DNA from: Deltaproteobacteria bacterium
Lineage (GTDB): Bacteria; UBA10199; JACPAL01; JACOUP01
Reading direction: 5' to 3'
NCBI GenBank assembly: GCA_016177765.1
Contig: JACOUP010000008.1
Coordinates: forward strand, 377,021-441,020
Length of the DNA stretch: 64,000 bases
The notes under the pieces were generated by a model, which was given only the letters and a program-made list of their open reading frames with translations, had not been told where the DNA came from and did no database searches. The position numbers and the translations under genes are program-made. Positions 8,409 through 17,389 of the stretch are shown here, piece after piece. The stretch's first letter is position 1. Each line of letters begins with the position of its first letter.

Positions 8409-8421
8409 GGGCGGCCCCTAC
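8405..8421. repeat. GTAGGGGC palindrome at convergent gene ends
   Basis: GTAGGGGC-G-GCCCCTAC is a perfect 8+1+8 palindrome. It supplies TAG as stop codon for the MFS gene on the plus strand (8406-8408) and for the 1399-residue gene on the minus strand (8418-8420). A related palindrome lies in birA at 23058-23083. Confidence 0.85.
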
Positions 8422-11400
8422 TCCTTAAAGAGAACCATATCCCCCTGTGTCAGGTCATACCCCTTGGAACGCCCCTCCGGCCAGGTCGGCATAGAGGGAC
8501 CGACCCCCGGGATCATTCTTAACTTCTCGCCAAACCAGGTGAACTCCCCAAATTTCGTCGCCAGTCTGGCAACATCAGCAGGGGTTGCCGGCTTCTCCTC
8601 CCCCAAGACCTTTTCAATCCAGGAACCGTGGCGCCTGAAGGTCTCGCTGAAGGCATCCGGGTTGGGTGAACCACCCTTGGGTGAACCACCCTTGGCTTGG
8701 CGGACCGCCCAAGCAACCGCGGCATAGACCTCGGCATGCTCAACGACCGTCTGCCCGTTCCCTGCCACCTTGTGGGGGAGACTGACTCCATTTAGCTTCT
8801 CAGCGATCCGTCCTTTTGCCTCATCCATCAATTCAGAAACCAGGATGTCCGCCATTTCCATGGAATCCCTGTCCAGGTTTCCCTTCATCAGTTTTTCCGT
8901 CAACAGGCGGTATCCATCGGCAAAGGTGTCCACCACCGGTTCCTCCGGATCCCCCAGACCGGGCAACGCGTTTAGTGGAAAGTGATTCCGGTTCCAGGAA
9001 TCGATCCCGTTGGCCGCCCAATAGTCATTGCCGGTATGGAAAGCCAGAAAGGCCCCGAGATCTTGCGGCGCAACCGCCTGGTCGTCGTAATGCGACCACC
9101 AGAGGCCGGCGCCGGCGTAGAGCCTTGTCCAGTTGGTAAAGTAAGGGTCAATCGTCATCCGGGGGAACTGATCAATGGCCACGGCGGCGCCGCTGTGCCA
9201 GCCAAACCGGATCTTGAGGAATGTCCGGACCGGAAGGATCGAGATCGACCGCAGGAGGGTCCAGAGGGCATACCCCGCCCCGTCACCAAAGAGGAGATAC
9301 TCACCGCGCACATAATCATAAGTGGTTCCAATCACCGTGTCATGAAGAACTGAAAAGGCGGCGATCCCCCTTTTGTTAAGAATAGGGCTCGCCGCCAGGA
9401 GAAGGCTCCCGGCCCCCCCGTGAAAGAGCGCCTCAAAATTGGCCACCCGATGGCCCGGTACCCGCCCTTCATTGACAACAGCCACCAGGGCCTCTTTCTC
9501 CGCGGGGGTCAGACCGGTCAGGATCTTTCCATCCTCCCGGATCAAGGCCCCGGAACGATCGAGCCTCACCCGGCAGTGGAGACGGTCGCTCGCCTCCAGC
9601 AACTTGGCATGAAGGCTCTTCTCCGCCTCACCCACCTCAGACAGCCGGCGGAGGGGGCCTCTCCAGTTGCCTATCTCGAGGCGAACCCCTTCCAGGAAAC
9701 GGTTCCCATAAGCCCGCGCGAGGGCAAAGCGAAGCATGTTACCGCGGACCTGGCCAACCCCCCAGCCGCTGACATATTTCATCCCGACCCGGTACCAGTC
9801 GGCCTCGAGAAAATTGGTATTGCCCGATGAGTGCAACATGTACATATCCAGAAAGCGGTCGAGGGCAAAGTAGAAACGTTGGGCCTCCGGATGGATTCCA
9901 AAAAGGCGGATCGCCGCCCGATTGCCGCCGGCCAAGGCCAGGGCCAATCCCCCCACAATACTCAAGTGGGGGGTCCGACGGATGCCATGGGAATCATCCC
10001 ACCCTTCCGTATCGGTAAACTGGGCCACGGTAAAATCAGCCGCGAGGACCGGAACGCTCCACCGCTCCAGGGGCTGGAACAACGCATTGAAAGGGGCCCC
10101 CAGCGTCCTCTTGACCCCCTCTTTCGTGGAAAAGCCGGCCCATTGAAGGGTGCCACCCCCCTCGACAAGGAGTCCTGCCTCCGTCCAGACCCTGGCCCAG
10201 AGCGAACCATTGTACAGCGCCGGATTGGTAGCCACCTGCGGCCGTCCTTCAACAAGGAACTGGTAAAATCTTTTTTCAAACTCCCGGCTCTGAAAGAGAC
10301 GCGACCCAAGACCGGCACCAAACAGGAGGGTCCCGGCGAGCCCGACGACCGTATCGATATGGTAATCAGCCCCCCACTGGACCCCCTCCAGGCTGACCTC
10401 ATCGATCGCCAGATAGTCAGCGCTGAGCAAGGTGCCGCCAGCGATCATCGCCTGTGTTCCCCGCGGAAGAGAGGCGAGAGAGGCCAGTCCCAACGCCCCA
10501 AGATCCAAGGCCCCCCTTTCCACAGCCAGGGGTGTGCTACTCAGCGCCATCAGGGCTCCTTTCGTCAGACGAACCGTATTACCGGCCAGACGCAACCCGA
10601 CCCTGACAGCCTCCGCCCCCACCCCTCCCAACGGAAGGCCCCAGAGGCTGTTGAGACCGACCGTCAGACGAGAGGCCAGCCGGTAACTCTCCGCTTCACG
10701 ACGCCCAACCTGGGAGACCCCCGCCTGTAGGGCCGCGGCGATCTCTTCCTGATGGGCTTCTACTTTTCCACGGACACGGGAATAGGTCAATCCTGCGGCG
10801 GCAGCGCCACCCCCTACAACAGCGCCGATCTTGCAACCCCCGGCCGCGCCGCCAACCATCCCTCCCGGAATAGGGGCGAAGAAGCCGGCCGCGCCGCCGA
10901 TAAAACCGGCAACACCGCACCCGGCCGCACCACCACCAACACCGGCCGCCATGGAGTAGAGTATCTCCTCATACCCACCGGTGGTCAGGAACATCGCCTC
11001 TTCCCGCGAGGCGGCCTCCCGACCCGCCTCGGTTTCTGAAAAATCAAGACCGGCCACAAGACAACCTCTGTCAAAATGATCGGGATACAGGGCGGCGATC
11101 ACCGCCAGACGATCCTGGACGCGTGCGGAATCGCCGTGAACCTGCATCAGGTACGGGAGGGCTTCATCAAGCGCCTCCGGGTAGAGGTGACGGGCCATCC
11201 GGCCGTCAAACTCGAGCCGCATCTCCAAGGAAGCCCTCATTTCATAGACGGGGTCGGGCGAAGCACCCTTGGGTGACACACCATTGTGTGACACACCCTT
11301 ACCGGTTTTTCCGGTTTCATAAGGTCTTAGTTGTTCCCCGATTGTTTTGACCCGGTTGGCGTACAAGGCCGCCTGCCGGTCCAGGGCTTCCCGTTCATTC

Positions 11401-12617
11401 TCCTGCAGGAGTTTTTCAAAACTGCCTCCCCGGACGGTGGCGGCAATAAGCATCTCCCCCAGAAGAGTGGCATAGAGGTACGCCTCGCCGACCGGCAGGC
11501 GGCCTTTTGTTTCGCTGAGACGCTCGCGAACCATCCTGTCAAAACGCTCCCCTGTTTCAAAGAGGCGTTTGGGTGAACCACCCTTGGAAGAACCTTTCCC
11601 GTCGATCCGGTGGAGGAGACGGAAGGCCTCGGCGCGCCCCTTTTGAACCTCCCAGAGGGAGCCAGGGGGTAACGAGAGATCGTGGGTTAGGTCATAGCCA
11701 GCATTCTTCAGCTCCTCGATCGAAACCTCTGGGGTGTAAGGATTTTGGTGATTACCAGACAGGTTGTTCAAGGCCGCGGTATGGGCCCGCGGGTTGGCCC
11801 TTTGAAAATCGGCCTCGATCGCCAGCGCCTCCTCGACACTCCCCGACTGCCGAAGCCGACTGAGAAAGGCGGTCGTCGCGGCCAGGTCTTCCCCGATGTT
11901 TCTGTCACTCCCTTCCTGTTTCAAAACGAGGGCCTTCAGGGCCGGAAGACGGCTGTCGAACATCCGGGCGATTTCACCACGGTGATCGGCCAGTTCCTCC
12001 TCATCCAGTTGCGCCAAGGCCTGGACCTGATAAAAGGCCCTGCCCGCCATCGTCTCGGCAACACGGCTGGCCGCTGTATAATAATGCCGGGCCTCCGGCC
12101 TTTCGCCGACGGTTTCAAAACCGATCGCTACCCGTTCATAGGTCGCGGCGGTGAATCCTTCTTCAGTTTCTTCTTCGGAGACAGGTCTTTGGGCGGCTTG
12201 TGAAAAAACAGAGCGGACCAGCTCCGTCATCGTCCCCCGGCGATCTTTCTGGAAATGGGCGAGTTCGGTCTCGGCCTGGTGTAACCGTGCCGCCGCGGCA
12301 AGAAGGCGACGATCAAAAGTAGAATATTCAGAGGACCGCCGGACGAGGGCAAAATAGCTGTCTTGAGCCCCCTGAACCGTTTCTTCGGCCGCACGGATCG
12401 CCTCATCCTGGGCCGCAAAACCCCTTTGCCGGTAACCAATCCCGATCGCCTCTTCCAGAGAGGCCGGGGTGATCTGGTCCTCGGGTCTCTCTTCAGACCA
12501 AGAGGGAGGAGACTCAAGGGTGGTAAGATCTTGGGGGTCCTTTGGATCAAAGGCCTCAGAGCAATAAAGTACCGGACCCCCGCCTGCCCCCTTGGGTGGA
12601 ATACCCTGAAAGCCCAT
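8418..12617 (-). CDS. Very large protein of unknown function with glycine-zipper region
   Basis: A 1399-residue protein that I do not recognise. No signal peptide is evident. Residues about 60-330 are rich in alanine, glutamate and arginine and look helical, perhaps repeat-like (IAARMF/ALAIEADFQRANPRA style). Residues about 553-610 are a glycine/alanine zipper (YSMAAGVGGGAAGCGVAGFI and following), and residues about 640-800 hold further hydrophobic stretches that could insert into a membrane. The C-terminal third has aromatic-rich segments. Short pentapeptides KGGSP and variants appear at residues ~345, 440-454 and 1308-1318, encoded by the 15-bp repeat family. It is transcribed alone, divergent from sat. 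A surface or secreted toxin-like role is only a guess. Confidence 0.8.
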   Translation of the reverse strand: MGFQGIPPKGAGGGPVLYCSEAFDPKDPQDLTTLESPPSWSEERPEDQITPASLEEAIGIGYRQRGFAAQDEAIRAAEETVQGAQDSYFALVRRSSEYSTFDRRLLAAAARLHQAETELAHFQKDRRGTMTELVRSVFSQAAQRPVSEEETEEGFTAATYERVAIGFETVGERPEARHYYTAASRVAETMAGRAFYQVQALAQLDEEELADHRGEIARMFDSRLPALKALVLKQEGSDRNIGEDLAATTAFLSRLRQSGSVEEALAIEADFQRANPRAHTAALNNLSGNHQNPYTPEVSIEELKNAGYDLTHDLSLPPGSLWEVQKGRAEAFRLLHRIDGKGSSKGGSPKRLFETGERFDRMVRERLSETKGRLPVGEAYLYATLLGEMLIAATVRGGSFEKLLQENEREALDRQAALYANRVKTIGEQLRPYETGKTGKGVSHNGVSPKGASPDPVYEMRASLEMRLEFDGRMARHLYPEALDEALPYLMQVHGDSARVQDRLAVIAALYPDHFDRGCLVAGLDFSETEAGREAASREEAMFLTTGGYEEILYSMAAGVGGGAAGCGVAGFIGGAAGFFAPIPGGMVGGAAGGCKIGAVVGGGAAAAGLTYSRVRGKVEAHQEEIAAALQAGVSQVGRREAESYRLASRLTVGLNSLWGLPLGGVGAEAVRVGLRLAGNTVRLTKGALMALSSTPLAVERGALDLGALGLASLASLPRGTQAMIAGGTLLSADYLAIDEVSLEGVQWGADYHIDTVVGLAGTLLFGAGLGSRLFQSREFEKRFYQFLVEGRPQVATNPALYNGSLWARVWTEAGLLVEGGGTLQWAGFSTKEGVKRTLGAPFNALFQPLERWSVPVLAADFTVAQFTDTEGWDDSHGIRRTPHLSIVGGLALALAGGNRAAIRLFGIHPEAQRFYFALDRFLDMYMLHSSGNTNFLEADWYRVGMKYVSGWGVGQVRGNMLRFALARAYGNRFLEGVRLEIGNWRGPLRRLSEVGEAEKSLHAKLLEASDRLHCRVRLDRSGALIREDGKILTGLTPAEKEALVAVVNEGRVPGHRVANFEALFHGGAGSLLLAASPILNKRGIAAFSVLHDTVIGTTYDYVRGEYLLFGDGAGYALWTLLRSISILPVRTFLKIRFGWHSGAAVAIDQFPRMTIDPYFTNWTRLYAGAGLWWSHYDDQAVAPQDLGAFLAFHTGNDYWAANGIDSWNRNHFPLNALPGLGDPEEPVVDTFADGYRLLTEKLMKGNLDRDSMEMADILVSELMDEAKGRIAEKLNGVSLPHKVAGNGQTVVEHAEVYAAVAWAVRQAKGGSPKGGSPNPDAFSETFRRHGSWIEKVLGEEKPATPADVARLATKFGEFTWFGEKLRMIPGVGPSMPTWPEGRSKGYDLTQGDMVLFKE
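8664..8693. repeat. 15-bp palindromic repeat, two units, in frame in a gene
   Basis: Two identical tandem units GGGTGAACCACCCTT. Each unit is a 5-bp stem, a 3-nt loop and a TT spacer. On the coding (minus) strand they read KGGSP KGGSP near residue 1310 of the 1399-residue protein. Confidence 0.9.
11256..11300. repeat. 15-bp palindromic repeat, three diverged units in frame
   Basis: Three consecutive 15-bp units: GGGCGAAGCACCCTT, GGGTGACACACCATT and GTGTGACACACCCTT. The coding strand reads KGVSH NGVSP KGASP at about residues 440-454. Divergence between units suggests an old tandem expansion. Confidence 0.85.
11571..11585. repeat. 15-bp palindromic repeat, one unit
   Basis: One unit GGGTGAACCACCCTT, read as KGGSP on the coding strand near residue 345 of the large unknown protein. 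A further degenerate copy, GGGTGGAATACCC, lies at 12594-12606 in its first codons. Confidence 0.85.
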
Positions 12618-12673
12618 TCGATACCCCCAGCTAGCGCCTTCATCGGCTTAACCATGGACAAGTTGCCAAAAAT

Positions 12674-13858
12674 ATGACAGAACCCACGATCATGAAAATA
12701 CCGATCCCTCCCCATGGGGGAAAGCTCGTCAATAGGGCGTTGGCTGGCCGTGAGCGGGAAGACCGGATGAGGTTGATCCCCTCACTCCCCCAAAAACGAC
12801 TGACCGACCGTGAAAAGAGCGACCTCGATATGATCGCCTGCGGGGCCCTCTCCCCCCTTGAAGGGTTCATGGGAGAGGAAGACTACCTCTCCGTTGTCGA
12901 CACGATGAGACTCGCCAATGGACTCCCCTGGACGATCCCGGTCACCCTCTCGGCCACCAAAGAGGAGGCGGCCCGGTACCCTCTGGACAAGCCGGTCGTC
13001 TTGACCGATGAGGCGGGGACCGCATTCGCCCTCCTCCTCCTCGAACAGAAATACCTCGCCAAAAAGGAGTTGGAGGCGGAAAAGGTCTACAAGACCAAAG
13101 AGGAGTCCCACCCCGGTGTCGCCGCCATCAAAAAACAGGGGGAGGTTTTTCTGGCTGGAAAGGTGGAGGTCCTCAACCGTGTCGCCTACCCTGATTTTTC
13201 AGACTATCGCAAAGATCCGGCTGAGCTCCGTAAAATCTTTGAAGAGAAAAAGTGGCGGCGGGTGGTCGCCTTCCAGACCCGGAACCCGATCCATCGGGCG
13301 CATGAGTACCTGACCAAGTCAGCCCTTGAGGTTTGCGACGGACTTTTGATCCACCCGATTGTGGGAGAAACCAAATCAGATGACATCCCAGCTGATGTCC
13401 GGATGAAGTGTTACGAACTCCTGATCCAGAATTATTACCCCAAGGATCGTGTCGTCCTGGCGGTCAATCCGGCGGCAATGCGGTATGCCGGGCCGCGCGA
13501 GGCGATCTTTCACGCCCTGATCCGTAAAAATTACGGTTGCACCCATTTTATCGTCGGGCGGGATCATGCCGGCGTCGGAAACTACTACGGCACCTTCGAC
13601 GCCCACTTTATTTTTGACGAGTTTACTGCGGAGGAGATTGGTATCACCCCACTTTTCTTTGATCACAGTTTCTTCTGTAAAAAATGCGAAGAGATGGCCT
13701 CGAACAAGACCTGCCCGCATGCCGCCGAAGACCGCGTCATCCTCTCCGGCACCAAGGTCCGTGAACTCCTCTCCCGCGGCGAACTCCCCCCACCAGAATT
13801 TTCCCGTCCCGAAATCGCCAAGATTTTGATTGAGGCGATGAAAAACAAAAAAAATTAA
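12674..13858 (+). CDS. sat: ATP sulfurylase (sulfate adenylyltransferase)
   Basis: A 394-residue homo-oligomeric-type Sat that makes adenosine phosphosulfate from ATP and sulfate, or runs in reverse in sulfur oxidisers. The ATP motif QTRNPIHRAHEYL is at about residues 200-212 and GRDHAGVGNYYGTFDA at about 296-311. A zinc-binding cluster CKKCEEM...CPHAAED follows at about 335-355, as in many bacterial Sat enzymes. The N-terminal IPPHGGKLVNR is typical of the family start, so the internal ATG at 12692 is a plausible alternative start; neither has a clear ribosome site. No APS reductase or APS kinase is visible nearby. The end overlaps the convergent potassium channel gene by four bases. Confidence 0.93.
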   Translation: MTEPTIMKIPIPPHGGKLVNRALAGREREDRMRLIPSLPQKRLTDREKSDLDMIACGALSPLEGFMGEEDYLSVVDTMRLANGLPWTIPVTLSATKEEAARYPLDKPVVLTDEAGTAFALLLLEQKYLAKKELEAEKVYKTKEESHPGVAAIKKQGEVFLAGKVEVLNRVAYPDFSDYRKDPAELRKIFEEKKWRRVVAFQTRNPIHRAHEYLTKSALEVCDGLLIHPIVGETKSDDIPADVRMKCYELLIQNYYPKDRVVLAVNPAAMRYAGPREAIFHALIRKNYGCTHFIVGRDHAGVGNYYGTFDAHFIFDEFTAEEIGITPLFFDHSFFCKKCEEMASNKTCPHAAEDRVILSGTKVRELLSRGELPPPEFSRPEIAKILIEAMKNKKN

Positions 13859-14493
13859 ACATGTTTTTGCAGTCGTCCCACCGCGCCGGACACCAGGAAG
13901 ACGAGGAAGAAGAGACCAACCGAGGCCTCGTACATCGCGATAAATTTACCCAGAAGCACCACCGGAAAGACATCCCCGTAACCGGTAGTAGTAATGGTAA
14001 TCACGCTGTAGTAGACGTAATGGAAAAAATTGGGGAAGTGGTTGTTCAAAATCTGGTACCGCTGGTCGAAAAACTGGTACATAAAGGCGAATGACAACAC
14101 CGCATCAATAAACGAAAACCCGATCGCGACCAGATGCCAGCGGGCCCTCTTCACCGCAATCGAGGGATCCCCCGTCGGCGTAAAATCAAACATGAGTGTC
14201 ATCAGGTTCAAGCTGATGATCTGGATAATCCGTAAATTTCCCAAAACAACCACCACCCAACCGAGCCACAAAACGATCTGTGAAAGGGCGATCAGAGAGG
14301 AGAGAAGGAGTGTCGTGGATACGAGAAAAACCTCGGCATGATGCAGTGTCACCTCCTCTTTGCGAAATCCCAAGAGCCGATAGATCGAGGTCATCGTGAC
14401 AAAAATGACCGTTTGGAAAAAGGAATGGGTCAGCGCCAGGATCGTGGAGCCGTATTCTTCTTTTTTGTGCCGAAGGGGCGTCATTAAAGTCAT
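13855..14493 (-). CDS. Ion channel family protein, potassium channel type
   Basis: A 212-residue membrane protein with about five hydrophobic segments. The C-terminal half carries the potassium selectivity filter TTTGYGD (about residue 176), in VYYSVITITTTGYGDVFPV, preceded by a pore helix and followed by a last transmembrane helix. It is a simple voltage-insensitive-looking channel without a visible RCK or cyclic-nucleotide domain. The start ATG lies only 36 bp from the ATG of the divergent adenylate cyclase gene, so at least one promoter must lie inside the neighbouring coding region. Co-regulation with the cyclase is possible but not shown. Confidence 0.85.
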   Translation of the reverse strand: MTLMTPLRHKKEEYGSTILALTHSFFQTVIFVTMTSIYRLLGFRKEEVTLHHAEVFLVSTTLLLSSLIALSQIVLWLGWVVVVLGNLRIIQIISLNLMTLMFDFTPTGDPSIAVKRARWHLVAIGFSFIDAVLSFAFMYQFFDQRYQILNNHFPNFFHYVYYSVITITTTGYGDVFPVVLLGKFIAMYEASVGLFFLVFLVSGAVGRLQKHV

Positions 14494-14529
14494 TGAAAGA
14501 ACGGGGTGACTATACTATCTAAGACCAAA

Positions 14530-16353
14530 ATGGAAAAGGGAAAAAAGATCCTCTTGGCAGGTCTCCTCTCCCTTTTCTTTTCTGTTTTTTTTCTCTTTCT
14601 TTTTTACGGATCTCCCCGCAACGCCGGGGCCTGGCTCCACCTGATGGAACGAAAGATCCTGGATGCGGAATTCAGGAATATCCCGCGGTCTGTCAAGGCG
14701 GACCCTTCCATCGTGATTGTCACCATCAACGATACCGCCCTCCGGGCGATGGAACCGAAATATGGCCGCTGGCCCTGGCCCCGCCGGGTCATGGGGGAAA
14801 TGGTGGAATACCTCCGGGCGATCGGTGTTCGGGCCATCGGGATAGACATCCTGTATCCTGAAAGGAATGCCAAGGACCCCCAGGGAGACCGATTCTTTGT
14901 GGATCAGGTCCACAAGGCCGGAAAAGTCGTCCTGGCCGCCGACTTTCCCGAGAATCGAAAACCGCTTTTCCCCTTTGCCTCCCTTTTCAAGGCCTCGGCT
15001 GGCATTGGTGGCGTCCACCTCTCCGCCGACCCCGACGGTCCAACACGACGTTACCAGCACCTCTATCACTCCGAGGGGAAAACCTACCCAAGCCTGGCCC
15101 TCGGTGTCGCCCAACAACTTTCTCTTCAGATCCAGCCTGAAAAGATCCCTCTCCTCAAAAACGGGACCTTCAACCTCCACTGGTACGGACCCAAGGGGGC
15201 CTTTCCCTATATTGAGGCGGACAAGATCCTTGAGGCCCGCGAGGAATGGAAGAGCGGGGGCCCTGAGGCTGGATTGCACGAACAGGCGTCTGAATTCTTC
15301 AAGGACAAGGTCGTCTTCATCGGTGTCACCGCCACGGGGCTCTTCGACCTCCGGGCCAATCCCTACTCCCCTGTTTATCCGGGCGTGGAGATCCACGCCA
15401 CCGCTCTTTCCAACCTTTGGCATGGTGACTTTATCCGACGGGCCCCTCCCCCCGCCGTCATCCTCTTCGTCCTCCTGATTCCCCTGCTGGCAGGCTTGGG
15501 GATAGTGATGGCCCAATCACCCCTCAAAGAACTGCTGGTCACGGCGCTCGCCAGCATTTTGGCGACAACTTGCGGGATTCTTGCCTTTCAAAAGTCAGGG
15601 CTTTGGGTCCCGATCGCCCTGACGCAAACTGTTCTCCTCGTCAATGCCGCCACCTTGATCAGTTGGAACTACTTTACCACCGGCCGCGAAAAAAGGTTTT
15701 TACGGAACGCCTTTGCCAGATACCTCACGGAGGATGTCCTAAAAGAACTCCTGAACCATCCCGAAGGACTCAAACTGGGGGGTGAGAATGCCACCCTCAC
15801 CGTCTTGTTTTCCGACATCCGTGATTTTACCACCCTCTCTGAAAAATTAAAGCCGGATGAGGTTGTCGCCCTGTTGAATGAATACCTCACGGCGATGGTC
15901 GATATCGTTTTTCAGCACCAAGGGACACTCGACAAGTTTATCGGGGATGCGGTCATGGCCTTTTGGGGGGCGCCGGTAAAAACAGAAGACCATGCCGCCA
16001 AGGCGGTCCGTGCCGGCTTAGCGATGTTAGAGAAGGTGGGGGAGATCCGGGCCCGCTGGCAAAGTCAGGGGAAACCACTCCTCAAGATCGGGATCGGGAT
16101 TAATACCGCTCCGATCACGGTGGGGAACATCGGCTCGGAGAAGTGCCAGAGCTACACGGTCATCGGGGATGGAGTGAACCTGGCCTCGCGGCTGGAATCG
16201 CTCAACAAGACTTACCACACCGAACTGATCGTCAGTGAATTTACCTACGAACGGATCCGGGAGAAGGCAATCGCCCGTACCTTAGATGAGGTGAAGGTGA
16301 AGGGGAAGGAACAGAGTGTCAAGATCTATGAGGTTACCGGGTGGAAGGGCTGA
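14530..16353 (+). CDS. Adenylate/guanylate cyclase with CHASE2 sensor
   Basis: A 607-residue protein with an N-terminal membrane helix, an extracytoplasmic CHASE2 domain (about residues 35-300, including VIVTINDTALRAMEPKYGRWPWPR), three transmembrane helices (about 305-385) and a class III cyclase domain (about 420-600). The cyclase has the metal-binding FSDIRDFTTLSEKL and DAVMAFWGAP and the later GINTAPITVGNIGS. It probably makes cAMP in response to an external signal. A GTG at 14506 would add eight residues, but a TATACT box at 14511-14516 favours the ATG at 14530. It is divergent from the channel gene. Confidence 0.9.
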   Translation: MEKGKKILLAGLLSLFFSVFFLFLFYGSPRNAGAWLHLMERKILDAEFRNIPRSVKADPSIVIVTINDTALRAMEPKYGRWPWPRRVMGEMVEYLRAIGVRAIGIDILYPERNAKDPQGDRFFVDQVHKAGKVVLAADFPENRKPLFPFASLFKASAGIGGVHLSADPDGPTRRYQHLYHSEGKTYPSLALGVAQQLSLQIQPEKIPLLKNGTFNLHWYGPKGAFPYIEADKILEAREEWKSGGPEAGLHEQASEFFKDKVVFIGVTATGLFDLRANPYSPVYPGVEIHATALSNLWHGDFIRRAPPPAVILFVLLIPLLAGLGIVMAQSPLKELLVTALASILATTCGILAFQKSGLWVPIALTQTVLLVNAATLISWNYFTTGREKRFLRNAFARYLTEDVLKELLNHPEGLKLGGENATLTVLFSDIRDFTTLSEKLKPDEVVALLNEYLTAMVDIVFQHQGTLDKFIGDAVMAFWGAPVKTEDHAAKAVRAGLAMLEKVGEIRARWQSQGKPLLKIGIGINTAPITVGNIGSEKCQSYTVIGDGVNLASRLESLNKTYHTELIVSEFTYERIREKAIARTLDEVKVKGKEQSVKIYEVTGWKG

Positions 16354-16408
16354 TCCTGCTCTTCCTGATTGACCCGGTCTCTGTTCTTCTTTATAAAGGT
16401 AGGGCTCC

Positions 16409-17386
16409 ATGGCTTCTCTTCCAACACAGGCAGTTACCTTTAATCTAACCACCCGCGAAATCAAAAAAGAACCGCTGGACTCCTTTTCTTTTAAAACAGA
16501 AAAACCAGAGGAGATTTACTGGATCCATCTCAACTCGCTGGAATCAGCCCTGTTGGAAAAAGCCAGGGCCAGACTGGACCTGTCCGAGGAGCTGGTCGGT
16601 GAACTGACCGCTGTGGAGTCGCTCCCCGATTTGACAGAGGCAGAAAACCATATCACCCTAACCCTCTATTACTGGTTACCGCCGCGCGAGGGAGAGGAAC
16701 CGGCTGGAGCCCGCCGCCTGATGCTCCATCTAACCCCCCGTTACTGTCTGACAGTCGCTCCGGATCCGATACCGGCCCTCGAGGCCTTTAATGCCACTTA
16801 CACCCGTGAGTTCCGTTTCGCCCAAACGACGGGATTCATGCTTTTTCTCGTCCTGGACAATCTGGTTGACGATTATGGCAAAATGCTTCGCACCATCGAT
16901 CAAACCTCCGAAGCGATTGATGATCAGATCCATATTGCCTTTAACGAAAAGTTGAACACCCGCATTTTGGACCTCAAAAGAAATATCATCACCCTCAAAC
17001 GAACCGTCTCTTCCTTAAGAGATATCCTGATGCGCCTTTCGGGGCGCAAGATCCCGGTTATCTCGGAGAGTTGCCGCCAGTCTCTGGGAGACGTCTACAA
17101 CCATGCCCAGATTGCTACCGTGCAGTTGGAATCGCTCCGAGAATTGGTTTCCGGATCGCTGGATGCCTATAACGCCGCCCTTTCTCAAAAAATGAACGAA
17201 ACGATGAAGGTCCTGACCCTTTTTGCCTCGATCACATTGCCGATGTCGTTGATCGCTGGCATCTACGGGATGAACGTCCCCCTGCCGGGGAGTGAACACC
17301 CGTTAGGCCTCGCCATCGTTCTGGGGCTGATGATCACCTCCGGGGTCGGGCTGTACGCTTTTTTCAAAAAAAGGGGCTGGTTTTAA
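16409..17386 (+). CDS. corA: CorA-family divalent cation transporter
   Basis: A 325-residue protein with a large cytoplasmic N-terminal domain, a long helix (about residues 190-265) and two C-terminal transmembrane helices. The defining motif lies between them: YGMNVPLPG, containing GMN, at about residue 286. CorA proteins form pentameric magnesium or cobalt channels; some family members export zinc. The C-terminal FFKKRGWF is basic, as usual for the cytoplasmic tail. It is followed after three bases by the MBL-fold gene and is probably co-transcribed with it. Confidence 0.92.
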   Translation: MASLPTQAVTFNLTTREIKKEPLDSFSFKTEKPEEIYWIHLNSLESALLEKARARLDLSEELVGELTAVESLPDLTEAENHITLTLYYWLPPREGEEPAGARRLMLHLTPRYCLTVAPDPIPALEAFNATYTREFRFAQTTGFMLFLVLDNLVDDYGKMLRTIDQTSEAIDDQIHIAFNEKLNTRILDLKRNIITLKRTVSSLRDILMRLSGRKIPVISESCRQSLGDVYNHAQIATVQLESLRELVSGSLDAYNAALSQKMNETMKVLTLFASITLPMSLIAGIYGMNVPLPGSEHPLGLAIVLGLMITSGVGLYAFFKKRGWF

Positions 17387-17389
17387 CCG

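Noticed and set aside
11256-11300. CRISPR array
   Set aside because: The units are 15 bp, directly adjacent and without unique spacers, and no cas genes are in the window.
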